Assembly (NCBI GenBank): GCA_043228905.1
Contig: JBHGNT010000004.1
Location: forward strand, 13,330,001 to 13,394,000
Origin: Azolla caroliniana
Lineage: Eukaryota; Polypodiophyta
Reading direction: 5' to 3'
Length of the DNA stretch: 64,000 bases
Part shown: piece by piece, positions 54,501 through 64,000 of the stretch
Numbering within the stretch: the first letter of the stretch is position 1
How the letters are laid out: each line of letters starts with the position of its first letter
Program-made: the position numbers and the translations under genes
Notes under the pieces: generated by a model
Seen by the model: only the letters and a program-made list of their open reading frames with translations
Database searches by the model: none
What the model was told of the DNA's origin: nothing

Positions 54501-57500
54501 GGGTGTGGAAGGATCCAGCAAGCATGCCATTGTATACACCACCATTATACACATCAATTGTCTCACAAGTAAATAGATACTTAGCCAGCCCACTCTCCTT
54601 AGCATATACATCCTTTGTGCATCCATCCTTTACCTCAAAGCATAGATATGCATGATCTGTTGCCAAGCCAATAGGTCTACCCAATATAGTGAAGTCTTTT
54701 ATTTCAGGTATAAGAGATGGAGATCCCATTAGATAATCGACTGTGCTTGCACCTCCTTTTGGGTTCCAACATGTCAAAGCATCTGATCCAAGCCATTGTG
54801 ACAAACCATTATATATCACGAATCCATGCACGCTTCCCAAGGCTAGAAAGTGTTTTCCATATTCAGTTATAGCACTAATATCTTGAGCTTGTCGCTTTAG
54901 ACCAACCTCTTCTGCCGGTGTTAAAAATAGTTGTTTGTCCATGCTTTGTTTGTGCATTAAAATCTCCTAATAGTATTATGTCCCCCATAGTAGCAAATCT
55001 TATGCTATCATCATATAATGGTAGATATGGTGATTCACCTAGAGGTACAAACATTGAGTAGGCTGGTGGAAAGTGGCAAATTGCAATATATAACTCCCTA
55101 AGATCCCCTCTTTTGATTCGTATCCACATGTAGCGTGCATCTACATCCTTATGGACAAAATGCACTCTATCATGGAGCTCCTTTTTGTATAGCACAGCCA
55201 CTCCTCCCAAACCTCTAGTGCTTCCTGGTGTCCGAGGTTGGGGGTGACATATTGACTCCCATCTTCATTATCTTCTATCTTCTACGGACTGAAGCAAGCC
55301 CAAAGAGCATGGCATTCAAAGATCGCGTTGTGCCTTGACAACATCAGCTTCAGGATGTCAAAATTTGATAACTTGTTTATCCAGACCAATCCCAAAAGCC
55401 CCGACTTCATTATCTTCTATGTCAATGACCTTGTATCGGTGGAGAAATCCCCGCAAAGACACGAAAGATTAAAAAGTGAGGAGCCTGAATGAGTTACATT
55501 ATTTTCTTGGCATCGAGGATATTCAAACGCCAGACGGATTCCTATTCTCACAACAACATTGTGTGTTGAACCTGTTATACAAGTTTGGAATGATCAAGTG
55601 TACATCCATCTCGACACAGTATCGACGAACAATCGGGAATCTTATCTACTAAGCTATCACCCGGCCAGACCTTAGCTACCTTGACGCACTCCTTAGTCAG
55701 TCCATGCAAACCCCCCGCGACACTCATATGGATTGTGCTAAGCAAGTGTTACGAGGTCCATGGAACACTAGATAATGGTATCTTCTAAAAGCACGGAGTA
55801 CCACTTCAATTCAAAAGGTTCACGGAGTACTTTCTGCATCTTAGGGCTTTCTTCATGTTGCACTTTTAGGGTTTCTTTCATGTACACTTTATAATTTTCT
55901 TTTTCTTGCATTTTTAGGATTTTAGGATTTGTTGCATCTCTCTCTCACACACACAACCTCAAATAACACATATCTTATCTTCCACTGCATTGAACTATAT
56001 TCTCATAGTTCTTTACACCCCATGGAGAAAACTATCAATATCTGCAAACAAGATGCTAATCAAAGTTTAGTGATATTCTATATGAGGAAGAAAATACAGA
56101 CCAGATCCACTTGAACCGCTTTAGTACTATGAGAACCGGTTCCTTGCACTCGAAAAAGTGCTACTCCGTCATCTTTATAAGTATCATCCGTTACGCCCTG
56201 ATCAATAACTTTTCTCTGATATCCTGAATTCTGGCTCCCCTATAGAAGGTATACGTTTTAACTTCGGTCACAAAAATAAAGTCTAAATCGACGGAGGTGG
56301 ATAATATGCTTTACCTTCAATAGGAAGAAGGCCTGGAATAATGCAAGGAACTCAGCAGGTTCGTTTCCTTCAAGAATACGCCCCTAAAGGAAAGAGAATT
56401 AATTAATTTCTAATCAGCCATAACGAGAAGTAAAGAAATAATTATATAGAAGCTAACCTGTACAGGCCGCCCTTTATAATTATTGGAAATTTGTGTCACA
56501 AGACGATAGGTTACAGCTCGGTCTTCCTGCATCATAGGAATGATAGAAAGGTAACTGAGATTAAAGCACGACACAAGAAACAAAACATGAGTAAGAAGAA
56601 GAGGCAAGGTGGCACCAATCCTAAGAGCATTTAAGGAACTTTAATCTGACATGCAGATAAGAAGGAAAATGGGACAATATTTTATTCAAGAATAATTTGG
56701 TGTGTATCCACCTCTGTGCTTCGGTTTCCAATCCAGTGACAAAGAAAATATTCATCTTTACGATTGCCAGGGTAAGTGTAAAGCACTAAATAACAATCCC
56801 CACTGTAGAACTTGCCAATATCTGCAGCAGCAACGGATGTTTTACTAGACCCATTGATTCTCCACACCTAAAACATCAAGAAATCAGCCAAATAGCCCAG
56901 AGGAAGTAAATATTGTAACACTGGACTTGTCAAGGAAGACCTTACCTCAAGTTTTCCGCTTTTATCAAAAAGAGGTGGCATTTCGTCTTTCGTTGGAGCT
57001 CCTTTCAAAAGCCCTTTGACATTTACTCCTTGCTGTTTCAGCATAGCTGTCAGGATACACATGAATATTTGAGAGACTACACGTGATCCATTCATATATT
57101 TAAAAATCTTTAGAGCATGTGAAAAGAATAGCAGCTCCAATAGAAACATTTTAGTAATGAACAAAGAGCAAACACAGACTGTCTCAAATTATGAGCTTCG
57201 AAAACACTCTAGAAATTAAATAAGACTAAAATGAAAATCAGATGAAAACAAATGTAATTATATACTTATACACACAAAGCAATACAATTTCAAAAAACCA
57301 AGTTTAATCTTTGAGAAAGATATTTCAAGAAACTTCCTCAAGTACAGTATGATTCTGTCGCATTGCCAGTAAGATTATCATTAACTTTCTCGACTACACC
57401 ATGGCAGATGCCGTAGCATAAAGAGAAAGTGTGACTTCACTTGGGGAATGCATTACAAAGAATCAATGATAAACATAAAAAAACAATGTACACCATCTAT

Positions 57501-60261
57501 AGCTCAAAGATAACTTGATAATAATCCACCTGCAACTTTGCCTCTGCCATCCTCAGAAACAGTAGCCCCACCTCCCAGAGGCCAAACATCAAAATTTGAA
57601 CGAAATGACAATGTCTCAAACCCTTGTATGATCCTTGTTACAAGTGTATGCTTTGGCCTTCTTTGAGATGAAATAAATTCCTGCAAAGCCCAACAACTTT
57701 ATGAAAGAAAAGGAAAACACAATGAAGACCAGAAAATCATTTGTTCTTACCTCTGCAGTTACACTTGCTCCTTTTCTTTCTTCCAAAGTAGTAATACGAC
57801 CGAGCCAAACAAAAACCTCTGCTCCACAGTCAAGTACATAGCATTTGTTCGACTCAAGCATTCCTTTTGTTAGGGGTGAATCGTTTATAGGGTTCAGTTG
57901 TCCATCTTCCACACTGTTCGAACAAGAAACATAATAGTAAATATATGCCAGGAGGCTACCTGATATATATTAGCAGGCTATCCACTCTCATAATTTGTCT
58001 ATGCAAAGGGACAAAATATGGGCAATTCTATTAAATATTTAAGATGTCATCACCATACCCAAAAAACGATTGTGATACTCAAATAATTTTAAGCAACAAG
58101 TATGACAAACCAGATCAATATAGCAGAGGGTGTTTGTGTATGTGACATTCCTTTAACTAAACAAGAGCAATATACATATTATGACGTACTTCTTCGTCTG
58201 ACAATGTACTTTGTTTTTACATCAAGAAATTGGTAAAGAGAACAAGATGATCATATCATATACACATCTAATTGGTTTCATCTGTAGTAAAGCTTACATG
58301 TAAAGGTTTCCAGCACAGCTACCATAAGGAATATCATCCTCTGATGGTGCTCTTTTTCCAATTGGTGCAAAGCCTCCAAAGAGACTCCAAAATTCTCCGG
58401 TGTCAGCTTCTGCAACAAGCTTTCCATCATCTAATAAAGAGATCAGGTCACAAGCTTCTTACAATCAAAATGACAAAGGTATTGGATAAGGTCACAAGCT
58501 TCTTACCAACTATTGCAACCTCGCATTTCCCGTTGTGATATGTGTCTTTTACATACTGTACAACCTCTAACGCCCTGGCTCGTTCCTGAATACTGGAGGT
58601 TGCACCATTGAATTGATATATCTTGGATTCAGTATCCAAAATAAAAACATCATCATGATTAAGTGATGCACGAGAATATGGAACCTGCAAATACAACAGT
58701 TGGTGAGAAACTGAGAAGCATGATATTGATATTATTCAAATTGCACATTATAAGATTTGGTGACAACTTACCTCTTTCACTCTTACAGCACGTCTTCCCT
58801 TGCAAATATAAAGCCGAGATTCAAACTTCTCCAGTTCGACCTTTTTAAAACCAGATGCAACCCGTCCATGCATAGGTATAATGCAAGGTTTAAAATATGA
58901 AAGAAACTTATCGGTTTCATGACCCTGTACTTCTCTGTACTGCACAGCACGGCCTCCTAAAGCAGCATCCAATTCAACTGTTTTAATTGCTGCTACACCA
59001 ACTCCGTCCTTCAGAGAAAGAAAACAAAACATCTCTGTTCAAACAGAAACTGAGAAACAATTTACGGATAAGAAAGCTTCAAAGACCATAAAACAAAAGA
59101 AATGGAAAACGCAGCTGAAAGAAAGAAAGAAAAGAATGAGCTGAGGATAAAAACAATGGAAAGAGTTCAAGTAAACACAAGAAGTATCCGTAGAGCAAGA
59201 AATTAAGATTTCTTAAGAGTACCTGACTTGTATCTTTTCCCAACCAAAAGTGGGCATCATAATGATATGCTCCATTCTTCAATGCAGTTGTCTGGCACAT
59301 TTTCCAAACCCATATATCAAAACTGCATGACCCTTCTTTATGCATGTGAAACGTGAGAATTTGGCATTTATTCATTTCACTAAGTACACTCAGATTATAT
59401 GGTGTAGTTGTGCATGAATGAGGACCACTAACAAACGTTTTCAAATTGTAACAAAGGCAGATGATATTAAATATAGACAACTATAATTACAAGGGTGATG
59501 CAAATAGGAACCAGAACAAACCAATTGGGTTTCTATATATTTACTAATTGCCCAAAATCAGAGAGAATTTTTCTCCCCTTATTTTTCAAGCCTATATGTC
59601 AGAATTGCATGATACTCTATGCATGTGAAACTAGAAGAATTTGGCATTTATTCATTTCACTTAAGGACACTCAGATTTTATAATGAAGTTATGCGTGAAT
59701 GAGGACAAATAATATAATGTTTTCAAATAATTGCCAAGCATTATAATCTTGAATATATACAACTATACTTCTCTATGATTACAATTTTAATGAAAAGGAA
59801 GACGCAAATAGGAAATAGAACAAACCAACTGGGTTGCTACTTCTTAACTCATTCCCCATCTTCAAGGAGAATTTTCATTAATATGCCTAAGGTTCCAAGC
59901 CACCAGTCTACTTTTGAATTTCATTTTAATAGAGCCTTCAAAACTGATTAATGATGAACCAAAAAGGTTGCTTAAAAATAATGAGATTTATTTTTACCTT
60001 CAGGATAATGTAAGAATCTCCTGTATAGAACTTTCCATAATCAGATTTGGGTAAAGGAACAGGTTGAAAATCTTCAATTCTCCAAATATCCATTCCGCTA
60101 GAAAGTAATGTAAGATGCAAAAAAACAAACCAAATGTTTCTAGTTTGAGACTTTATTACCAAGCCTAAAAACGAGTATGAATATTGGCGCTGCTTTATAG
60201 GATACATTTTCTGACCAACTCCTTGGAATGCAGGATCAACGTTTTTCATTGACACAGCCAT
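45585..60261 (-). CDS. VLN: villin, actin-bundling/severing protein (22 coding exons)
   Basis: A cytoplasmic villin/gelsolin-family protein that bundles, caps and severs actin filaments, usually under Ca2+ control. Coding exons, 5' to 3' on the - strand: 60261-60206, 60097-59998, 59291-59223, 59008-58772, 58684-58507, 58430-58298, 57913-57751, 57680-57530, 57046-56946, 56867-56712, 56526-56458, 56383-56315, 56239-56102, 48097-47969, 47838-47691, 47530-47520, 47436-47296, 47218-47090 (possibly 47086), 46951-46863, 46565-46325, 46122-45854, 45698-45585. About 964 residues. Landmarks: the start [53 protein letters not shown], repeated gelsolin domains, a Ser/Pro-rich linker ([13 protein letters not shown]) and a headpiece ending [16 protein letters not shown]. 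All phases agree if exon 18 ends at a weaker GTGCCT donor; with the stronger GTAAGT donor the next exon is out of frame. Confidence 0.92.
45964..46143 (-). repeat. 90-bp tandem duplication spanning a villin splice acceptor
   Basis: Two nearly identical 90-bp units (45964-46053, 46054-46143). Each contains the acceptor sequence ATCCATAG followed by TATCTGAAGC. The outer acceptor gives the exon listed above; the inner one would drop 30 residues without changing the frame. Confidence 0.92.
47520..47530 (-). other. 11-nt microexon of villin
   Basis: GGAAGCTAGAG on the - strand, preceded by TACAG and followed by GTAAGAG. It supplies the last two bases of a Gly codon plus Lys-Leu-Glu and is needed to link the two flanking exons in phase. 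Confidence 0.85.
48125..48780 (-). pseudogene. old LINE 3' end fragment
   Basis: A diverged copy of the LINE 3' region: an AAAG-rich end, TTTTTAATAAGCCAAAATGACCTATGAG, a TGTCTCGTCTTGAGAAACAA stretch and GCTGATCCAAGGTGGAGCGATCTCC. Divergence from the other copies indicates an earlier insertion. Confidence 0.75.
49060..49530 (+). pseudogene. LINE endonuclease fragment (+)
   Basis: Encodes, with stops, the end of an APE-type endonuclease: [41 protein letters not shown]. It is similar to the - strand copy at 54500-54960. It is cut where the 3' end of another LINE begins. Confidence 0.8.
49531..50695 (-). pseudogene. LINE 3' part (C-terminal domain and 3' UTR)
   Basis: From the AAAG-rich 3' end through the 3' UTR, the Arg/His-rich tail, the [18 protein letters not shown] block and upstream to LALMSSRQL near 50640. 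A short direct duplication of CATGTGACTCGAACCATG occurs at about 50555-50585. It ends at a GA microsatellite next to copia sequence. Confidence 0.85.
50700..52310 (-). pseudogene. copia RT-RNase H fragment (element E)
   Basis: On the - strand from right to left: [63 protein letters not shown] (the catalytic YVDD reads YVHD), then RNase [14 protein letters not shown] and [11 protein letters not shown] purine tract GAGGGGGAG is at about 50903-50911, and LTR-like sequence with a TATATAAAA at about 50736 lies beyond it. Gag, protease and integrase are absent. A 50-bp LINE end is inserted at about 51538. Confidence 0.85.
51537..51592 (+). mobile_element. extreme 5'-truncated LINE insertion (~50 bp) with target duplication
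   Basis: A stretch containing TTTTGGCCTCTTAAAAGACGT and a CTTTCTTT end matches the LINE 3' terminus. It is flanked by TTGTCAAT at about 51530-51537 and 51588-51595. Removing it restores the copia frame reading [15 protein letters not shown]. Confidence 0.85.
52313..55235 (-). mobile_element. LINE copy with endonuclease and RT, internally deleted
   Basis: The most 5'-complete LINE copy. On the - strand: endonuclease ([16 protein letters not shown] at about 54960; YLMGSPSL, then HAYLCFEV), a linker with [10 protein letters not shown] blocks [56 protein letters not shown], and a C-terminal part to about 52313. A deletion joins ENKITW to RYHCLF. Several frameshifts break the frame. Confidence 0.88.
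52669..52798. repeat. ~65-bp tandem duplication inside the LINE
   Basis: Two units with TAGGGAGCTCCCAAAGACGT (the second reads GAGATCCC), then GATAAATGTCACTGAT and AACAATGCCT. It duplicates a piece of the LINE C-terminal coding region. Confidence 0.8.
55290..55775 (+). pseudogene. copia reverse-transcriptase scrap
   Basis: [14 protein letters not shown] (the catalytic DD pair reads ND), [28 protein letters not shown] and [16 protein letters not shown] appear across frames. It is heavily decayed and lies directly next to the LINE 5' end. Confidence 0.8.
59305..59865. repeat. ~275-bp tandem duplication in villin intron 2
   Basis: 59305-59560 and about 59590-59865 share GAATTTGGCATTTATTCATTTCACT, GTGCATGAATGAGGAC-like, GTTTTCAAAT and AATAGGAA-CAGAACAAACCAA-TGGGTT blocks. 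The first copy also overlaps the intron side of exon 3. Confidence 0.8.
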
Positions 60262-61246
60262 TTCACAACGGTTCACTCCAAGAAAACCTAGAAAAAGAAA
60301 AAGACATCAAATTTTCATACACTTGACCTGTACAAATACCAGAAGCAGGAAGCACAGGAGCACAATGAAACTTACCCAGCTACATACTGCATAATGAAGT
60401 GGTAAATTTGTCATGTTCTAGATATTCAACTATTAAGTTAAAGATACATATAAAGTTGGTTTTTCAAAGCTGTAGGAATATCGAGGTGGTGACAAGGAAC
60501 ATAAAAAATCAATCGCAATTAGCTTGACCACCTTCAGCTAGATAGTTTGACCAAAGCTAGTCATATAATAGTATGCATTTGTCACATTTGTTTGCAGCAA
60601 AGATGAGAAATCATATCAAAGCATACACAGTGAATTCAGTATCACAAATTCTTTTTCATTAGTTTAGAAGAAACTTGATTTTAATGGCAATTACTTATAT
60701 GCTAAGTTTAGAAGCCTACAGCTTTGTACAATATGTTCTTTCATGTTTCACAGCTTTTCAATGTGCTAATGATTGTTGACTATGAGCTGATGCGAATGTT
60801 CATTCATAATAAGCATTCATCATATGTGAACACTTAAGTTCATGAAATTTTCACAAAAAACAAAAATACAACCAACAGATGTACTGACCTGGTGTTGTAT
60901 GCCTATATAGCTGTCTACTTAGTTACAATACCAGTAGATTGAGTCAATTTCAGAATTATTTTTATTAGCCTTTTTTTCCCAACTGCATGTTTTGCAACAT
61001 TTATAAATTTCAACGTTCAATTATAAACATGAAACTCATGTACATATAAACCTGTGTTACCAGGTTACCTTTTGTAATGTGAACACACCTCTTTCTTTGT
61101 AGGGTTAACTAATATAATAACCTTTTTTCTGGTGTACCAATCAAGGCAGTTGGGTACACCCAAAAACCTGTGTCTCCACTCTCTGTTTGCTAAACATTAT
61201 CCCTCAATAGCTGCTCCCTGAAAATCATCCCTCTTTTCCTTTTAAC
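60262..61246. other. 5' flank of villin / upstream of copia element H
   Basis: No gene is recognised. It holds the villin 5' UTR and promoter on the - strand and presumably the element H 5' LTR near its right end (about 61090-61244, GTGTACC/GGTACACC repeats). LTR ends could not be fixed without its partner. Confidence 0.5.
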
Positions 61247-61260
61247 TGGTATCAGAGCCA
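61247..61260 (+). promoter_or_regulatory. primer-binding site of copia element H
   Basis: TGGTATCAGAGCCA is a perfect match to the expected complement of initiator tRNA-Met, 140 bases before the gag start. Confidence 0.88.
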
Positions 61261-61399
61261 AATCTTTTTCCTCTGCTTTGCTGTTTTTTTTAGATTCAGA
61301 ATCAGCAGAAAACACACTTTTTTTTTCAATTCTTTCAGACCATTTCCTATTGGTATTCTGCTCAATTTCTGAAGAAATCTGTCATAAATATTGGGAGCA

Positions 61400-64000
61400 A
61401 TGGCCTCAACTTCAATTGAAGTGAAAAACTTCTTTGAAATCAAGAGATTTGATTTCGAATTGTGGAAAGAGCGTATGCTGGGCATCCTCTTTCTGAGAGA
61501 TTGTGATGATGCTCTCGTGGAAAAGAAACCAGAGAGCATGGAAAATGATGCGTGGAACACTCTGAATAAGAAAGCCATTACATATATTAAAATGGCTGTT
61601 TCTGATGAGATTCTTGTAGATATAAAGGGCTTAACTACTTCCCATCAAGTTTGGGAGAAACTTAAGACAACTTACGGGAATACTACTCCTGTGAATCAGG
61701 TGCATTTGATGAGAAAACTTGTCAGTATGAGGCTTGATGAGTCGAAAGGTGCAACAGAGCATCTATCGTTATTCACAAGTACTCTCTCCCAACTACAAGA
61801 TTCAGGATTACCAGCTTTTGATGACAAGCTCAAAGCTATCTTCCTACTTATGACTTTACCCAATTCTTGGGAAACATTAGTTGTTTCGCCATCTAATAGC
61901 CCCAACTTGACCTTCGATGGTGTGCGGGGCTCTATTCTCAATGAAGAGATTAGAAGACAATCTAGCGGAGAAGGTAGTGGTTCAGCATACAATATTAGGG
62001 GGAGATATGATAACAGGAACCCAAATGTAGGACAAAGAAATAGAAGTAAGAATAGAGGGAAAGGAAAGCAACAAGATATCACATGCTATCAGTGTGGCCG
62101 TAAAGGTCATAAGAAACCCGATTGTAGATATTGGAAGATGGAACTAGAAAAAAAGAAGAATGTAGGAGAGAAGAAAAATAAAGATGATAAATTTAATACA
62201 ACAGAGAAAGCTAATATGCCTTCAAATGTTATCATCAAAGACCTTTTTGTTAAAGATGGTGATGTACTTTGTATTACAAGTGATGCCTTCATAGCTCATG
62301 TTCAAGACATGCAAATAACCAAAACAAATGTTATTGATGCTTTATTGTCAATCAATGATGGATTGACACAGACATGGATAGTGACTCTGGGGCTTCTTTT
62401 CATGTTACTCGTTTCGGAGTACTTTACCACATTTGATGCAGGCAGTTATGGAAAAGTTTATCTTGGTAACAATAGTGACTGCAATATTGATGGTATTGGA
62501 ACCATACACTTGTCTTTGGATAATGGTCAAGAGCTCGTGCTCAAAGATGTTAGGTATGTACCTGGCATTAAGAAAAGTTTGCTACCTGTAGGACAGATGG
62601 ATTTGCATGGTTACACCACATTATTCGGTGGTGGATTGTGGAAACTAAAGAAAGGATCTATGGTTATTGTGAAAGGTTGCAAAAAAAGCACTCTCTGTTG
62701 TTTGCAATGTAAAGCTTTACCTGGAAGGTTTCTTGCTTTTGCTGAATTTGACTCTCCTTTAGAGCTTTGGCATAAGAGATTAGGACATATGAGCCAAAAC
62801 GGACTTGAAGTCCTTTCTGCTCTAAAAAGATTTGATGTTAAAGGATCAAAGCTGGTTTTTTGTAATGATTGTCTATTTGGCAAACAAGTGAGAATTTCTT
62901 ATTATTCTGTTGTCTCTCGTAAACCAAATGGGCTAGATTTAGTGCATTCTGATGTATGTAGCATGCCTGTAAAATCTTTGGGTGGTGCTGCATATTTTAT
63001 TTCCTTTATCGATGATTATTCTAGGCAGATTTGGGTGTACTTGATGAAAAAAAAGAGTGATGCATTTAAATCTTTTCATGCATTTGTGACTACCCAAAAA
63101 GGGACAAAACAGAAATGTCTTAGAACATATAATGGGGGTGAGTCCTTTTGTGACTTACATGGTATTAAAAGAGAGCTTACAGCTCCATATAACCCTTCAT
63201 CAAATGGCGTGGCAGAAAGGTATAATAAGACCTTGTGTGAGCGAGTACGGTGCATGCTGTCCACAGCTAATCTCCCTCATGAATTTTGGGTAGAAGCATT
63301 AAAAACCGCGGTTCATATATGTAATCGTTCTCCCAACAACTCCTTAAAGTATGGAATCCCTGAGGAGGTTTGGTCTGGCAAACCAGCCTCATATGACCAT
63401 TTACGAATTTTCAGTTGTGATGCATTTGTACACATTAGAAGTGAGCTGAGAAACAAGCTCGATGCTAAGTCCACCATGGGCAATTTTATGGGCTATGGTG
63501 ATGAAGGTGAAATGGGCTATAGGATTTGGTTACCTCAGTCCAGAAAAATCGTACGCAACCGGGATGTTGTTTTTAATGAAGAAAAATTGCTGAAAAATGC
63601 TTGTTCCTCTGTTGGGAACTCTAAGAGCGTTACATTTCAGCAATTACAGCCATCCACAAAATCTGAAAATAAACCTCATGATGCTATACCAAAGGTTGAA
63701 TATGATGATCGACCGGTTATCTTTGAGCCAGAAGAAGTTGGACAGCAAAGAGATGATCATGAAGGTGTTGGCCAACGAGATGAAGGTACTGAAGAACAAA
63801 ATATAGATGATGAACAACATGATAGACATGGTTTGCAACAGCCAGAAAGTGCTGAAACTGATTTTCCTCCAAATTTAGAACCAATCCCAGAAAATATTGA
63901 TCATTGGGTACGTAGGCCTAATCGTTTAAGGAGGCAGGTATATAGATATGACCCCTCTTTGCATTATGTCATGCTGTTAGATGAGGGTGAACCTCTTACT
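61400..64000 (+). pseudogene. gag-pol of copia element H, open to the window edge but damaged
   Basis: One frame runs without a stop from ATG 61400 to the edge (867 codons). Gag begins MASTSIEVKNFFEIKRF; the knuckle CYQCGRKGHKKPDC (about 62090) is complete. At 62381-62420 the expected protease active site DSGAS is read out of frame, as TLGLLF. Integrase follows: WHKRLGH, CNDC, SFIDDYSR, TYNGGES (the catalytic Asp is Tyr, about 63128) and NGVAERYN. The last part is the variable region before the reverse transcriptase. It was not tested for a start other than the first ATG after the primer-binding site. Confidence 0.9.

Larger units (their letters stand above)
48098..56101 (-). other. villin intron 13 (8.0 kb), transposon-filled
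   Basis: Between the exon ending KAVQVDL and the exon starting DAGNLNSSY. It contains five LINE-derived pieces and two copia fragments, listed separately. 48780-49060 and 55790-56101 show no recognised feature. Confidence 0.88.

Noticed and set aside
45585-60261. Villin as a pseudogene broken by the 8-kb insertion
   Set aside because: Exons on both sides of intron 13 join in frame, with GT-AG borders, and every other exon fits except for one arguable donor.

Overview
The window is plant nuclear DNA. It carries two intron-rich host genes typical of land plants: nicastrin on the + strand and a villin-type actin-binding protein on the - strand. Both are buried in nested Ty1/copia, Ty3/gypsy, LINE, Penelope-like and TIR DNA elements. 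Splice sites are GT-AG, copia primer-binding sites match initiator tRNA-Met, and introns are long and TE-filled. I cannot name the species; a vascular plant with a large, TE-rich genome fits.

Layout. 1-2192: mostly unrecognised sequence, then a copia reverse-transcriptase scrap. 2193-~10254: a degenerate Penelope-like element (PLE) split in two by a complete copia element (4067-9495, 5-bp target duplication CTTAC). The PLE resumes in frame after the copia, runs into five 40-bp tandem repeats, and ends near a 53-nt segment that folds as a type I hammerhead ribozyme with one core substitution. ~10255-17723: a decayed minus-strand copia holding two insertions with clean 5-bp duplications and a third without one. 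17724-~19680: a Ty3/gypsy RT-RNase H fragment interrupted by a 1.2-kb solo LTR.

20905-40193: nicastrin. Sixteen coding exons join in phase to a 675-residue protein. Exon 1 (signal peptide) is separated from exon 2 by a 12.1-kb intron full of LINE and copia pieces and a fold-back element. 41182-42020: a Mutator-like TIR element with a near-perfect 9-bp target duplication. 42748-44550: a small copia element with ~150-bp LTRs.

45585-60261: villin. Twenty-two coding exons give about 964 residues. The gene includes an 11-nt microexon, a 90-bp duplication spanning a splice acceptor, and an 8-kb intron 13 packed with LINE copies and copia fragments. 61247-64000: the 5' part of another copia whose frame stays open to the window edge, although its protease and integrase active sites are damaged.

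The two host genes are unrelated in function. Nicastrin is the substrate-receptor subunit of gamma-secretase; villin bundles, severs and caps actin filaments. What unites the region is repeated insertion of the same few TE families. Introns absorb the load while the exons I could assemble stay in frame. The most unusual item is the plant PLE with its hammerhead and tandem repeats.
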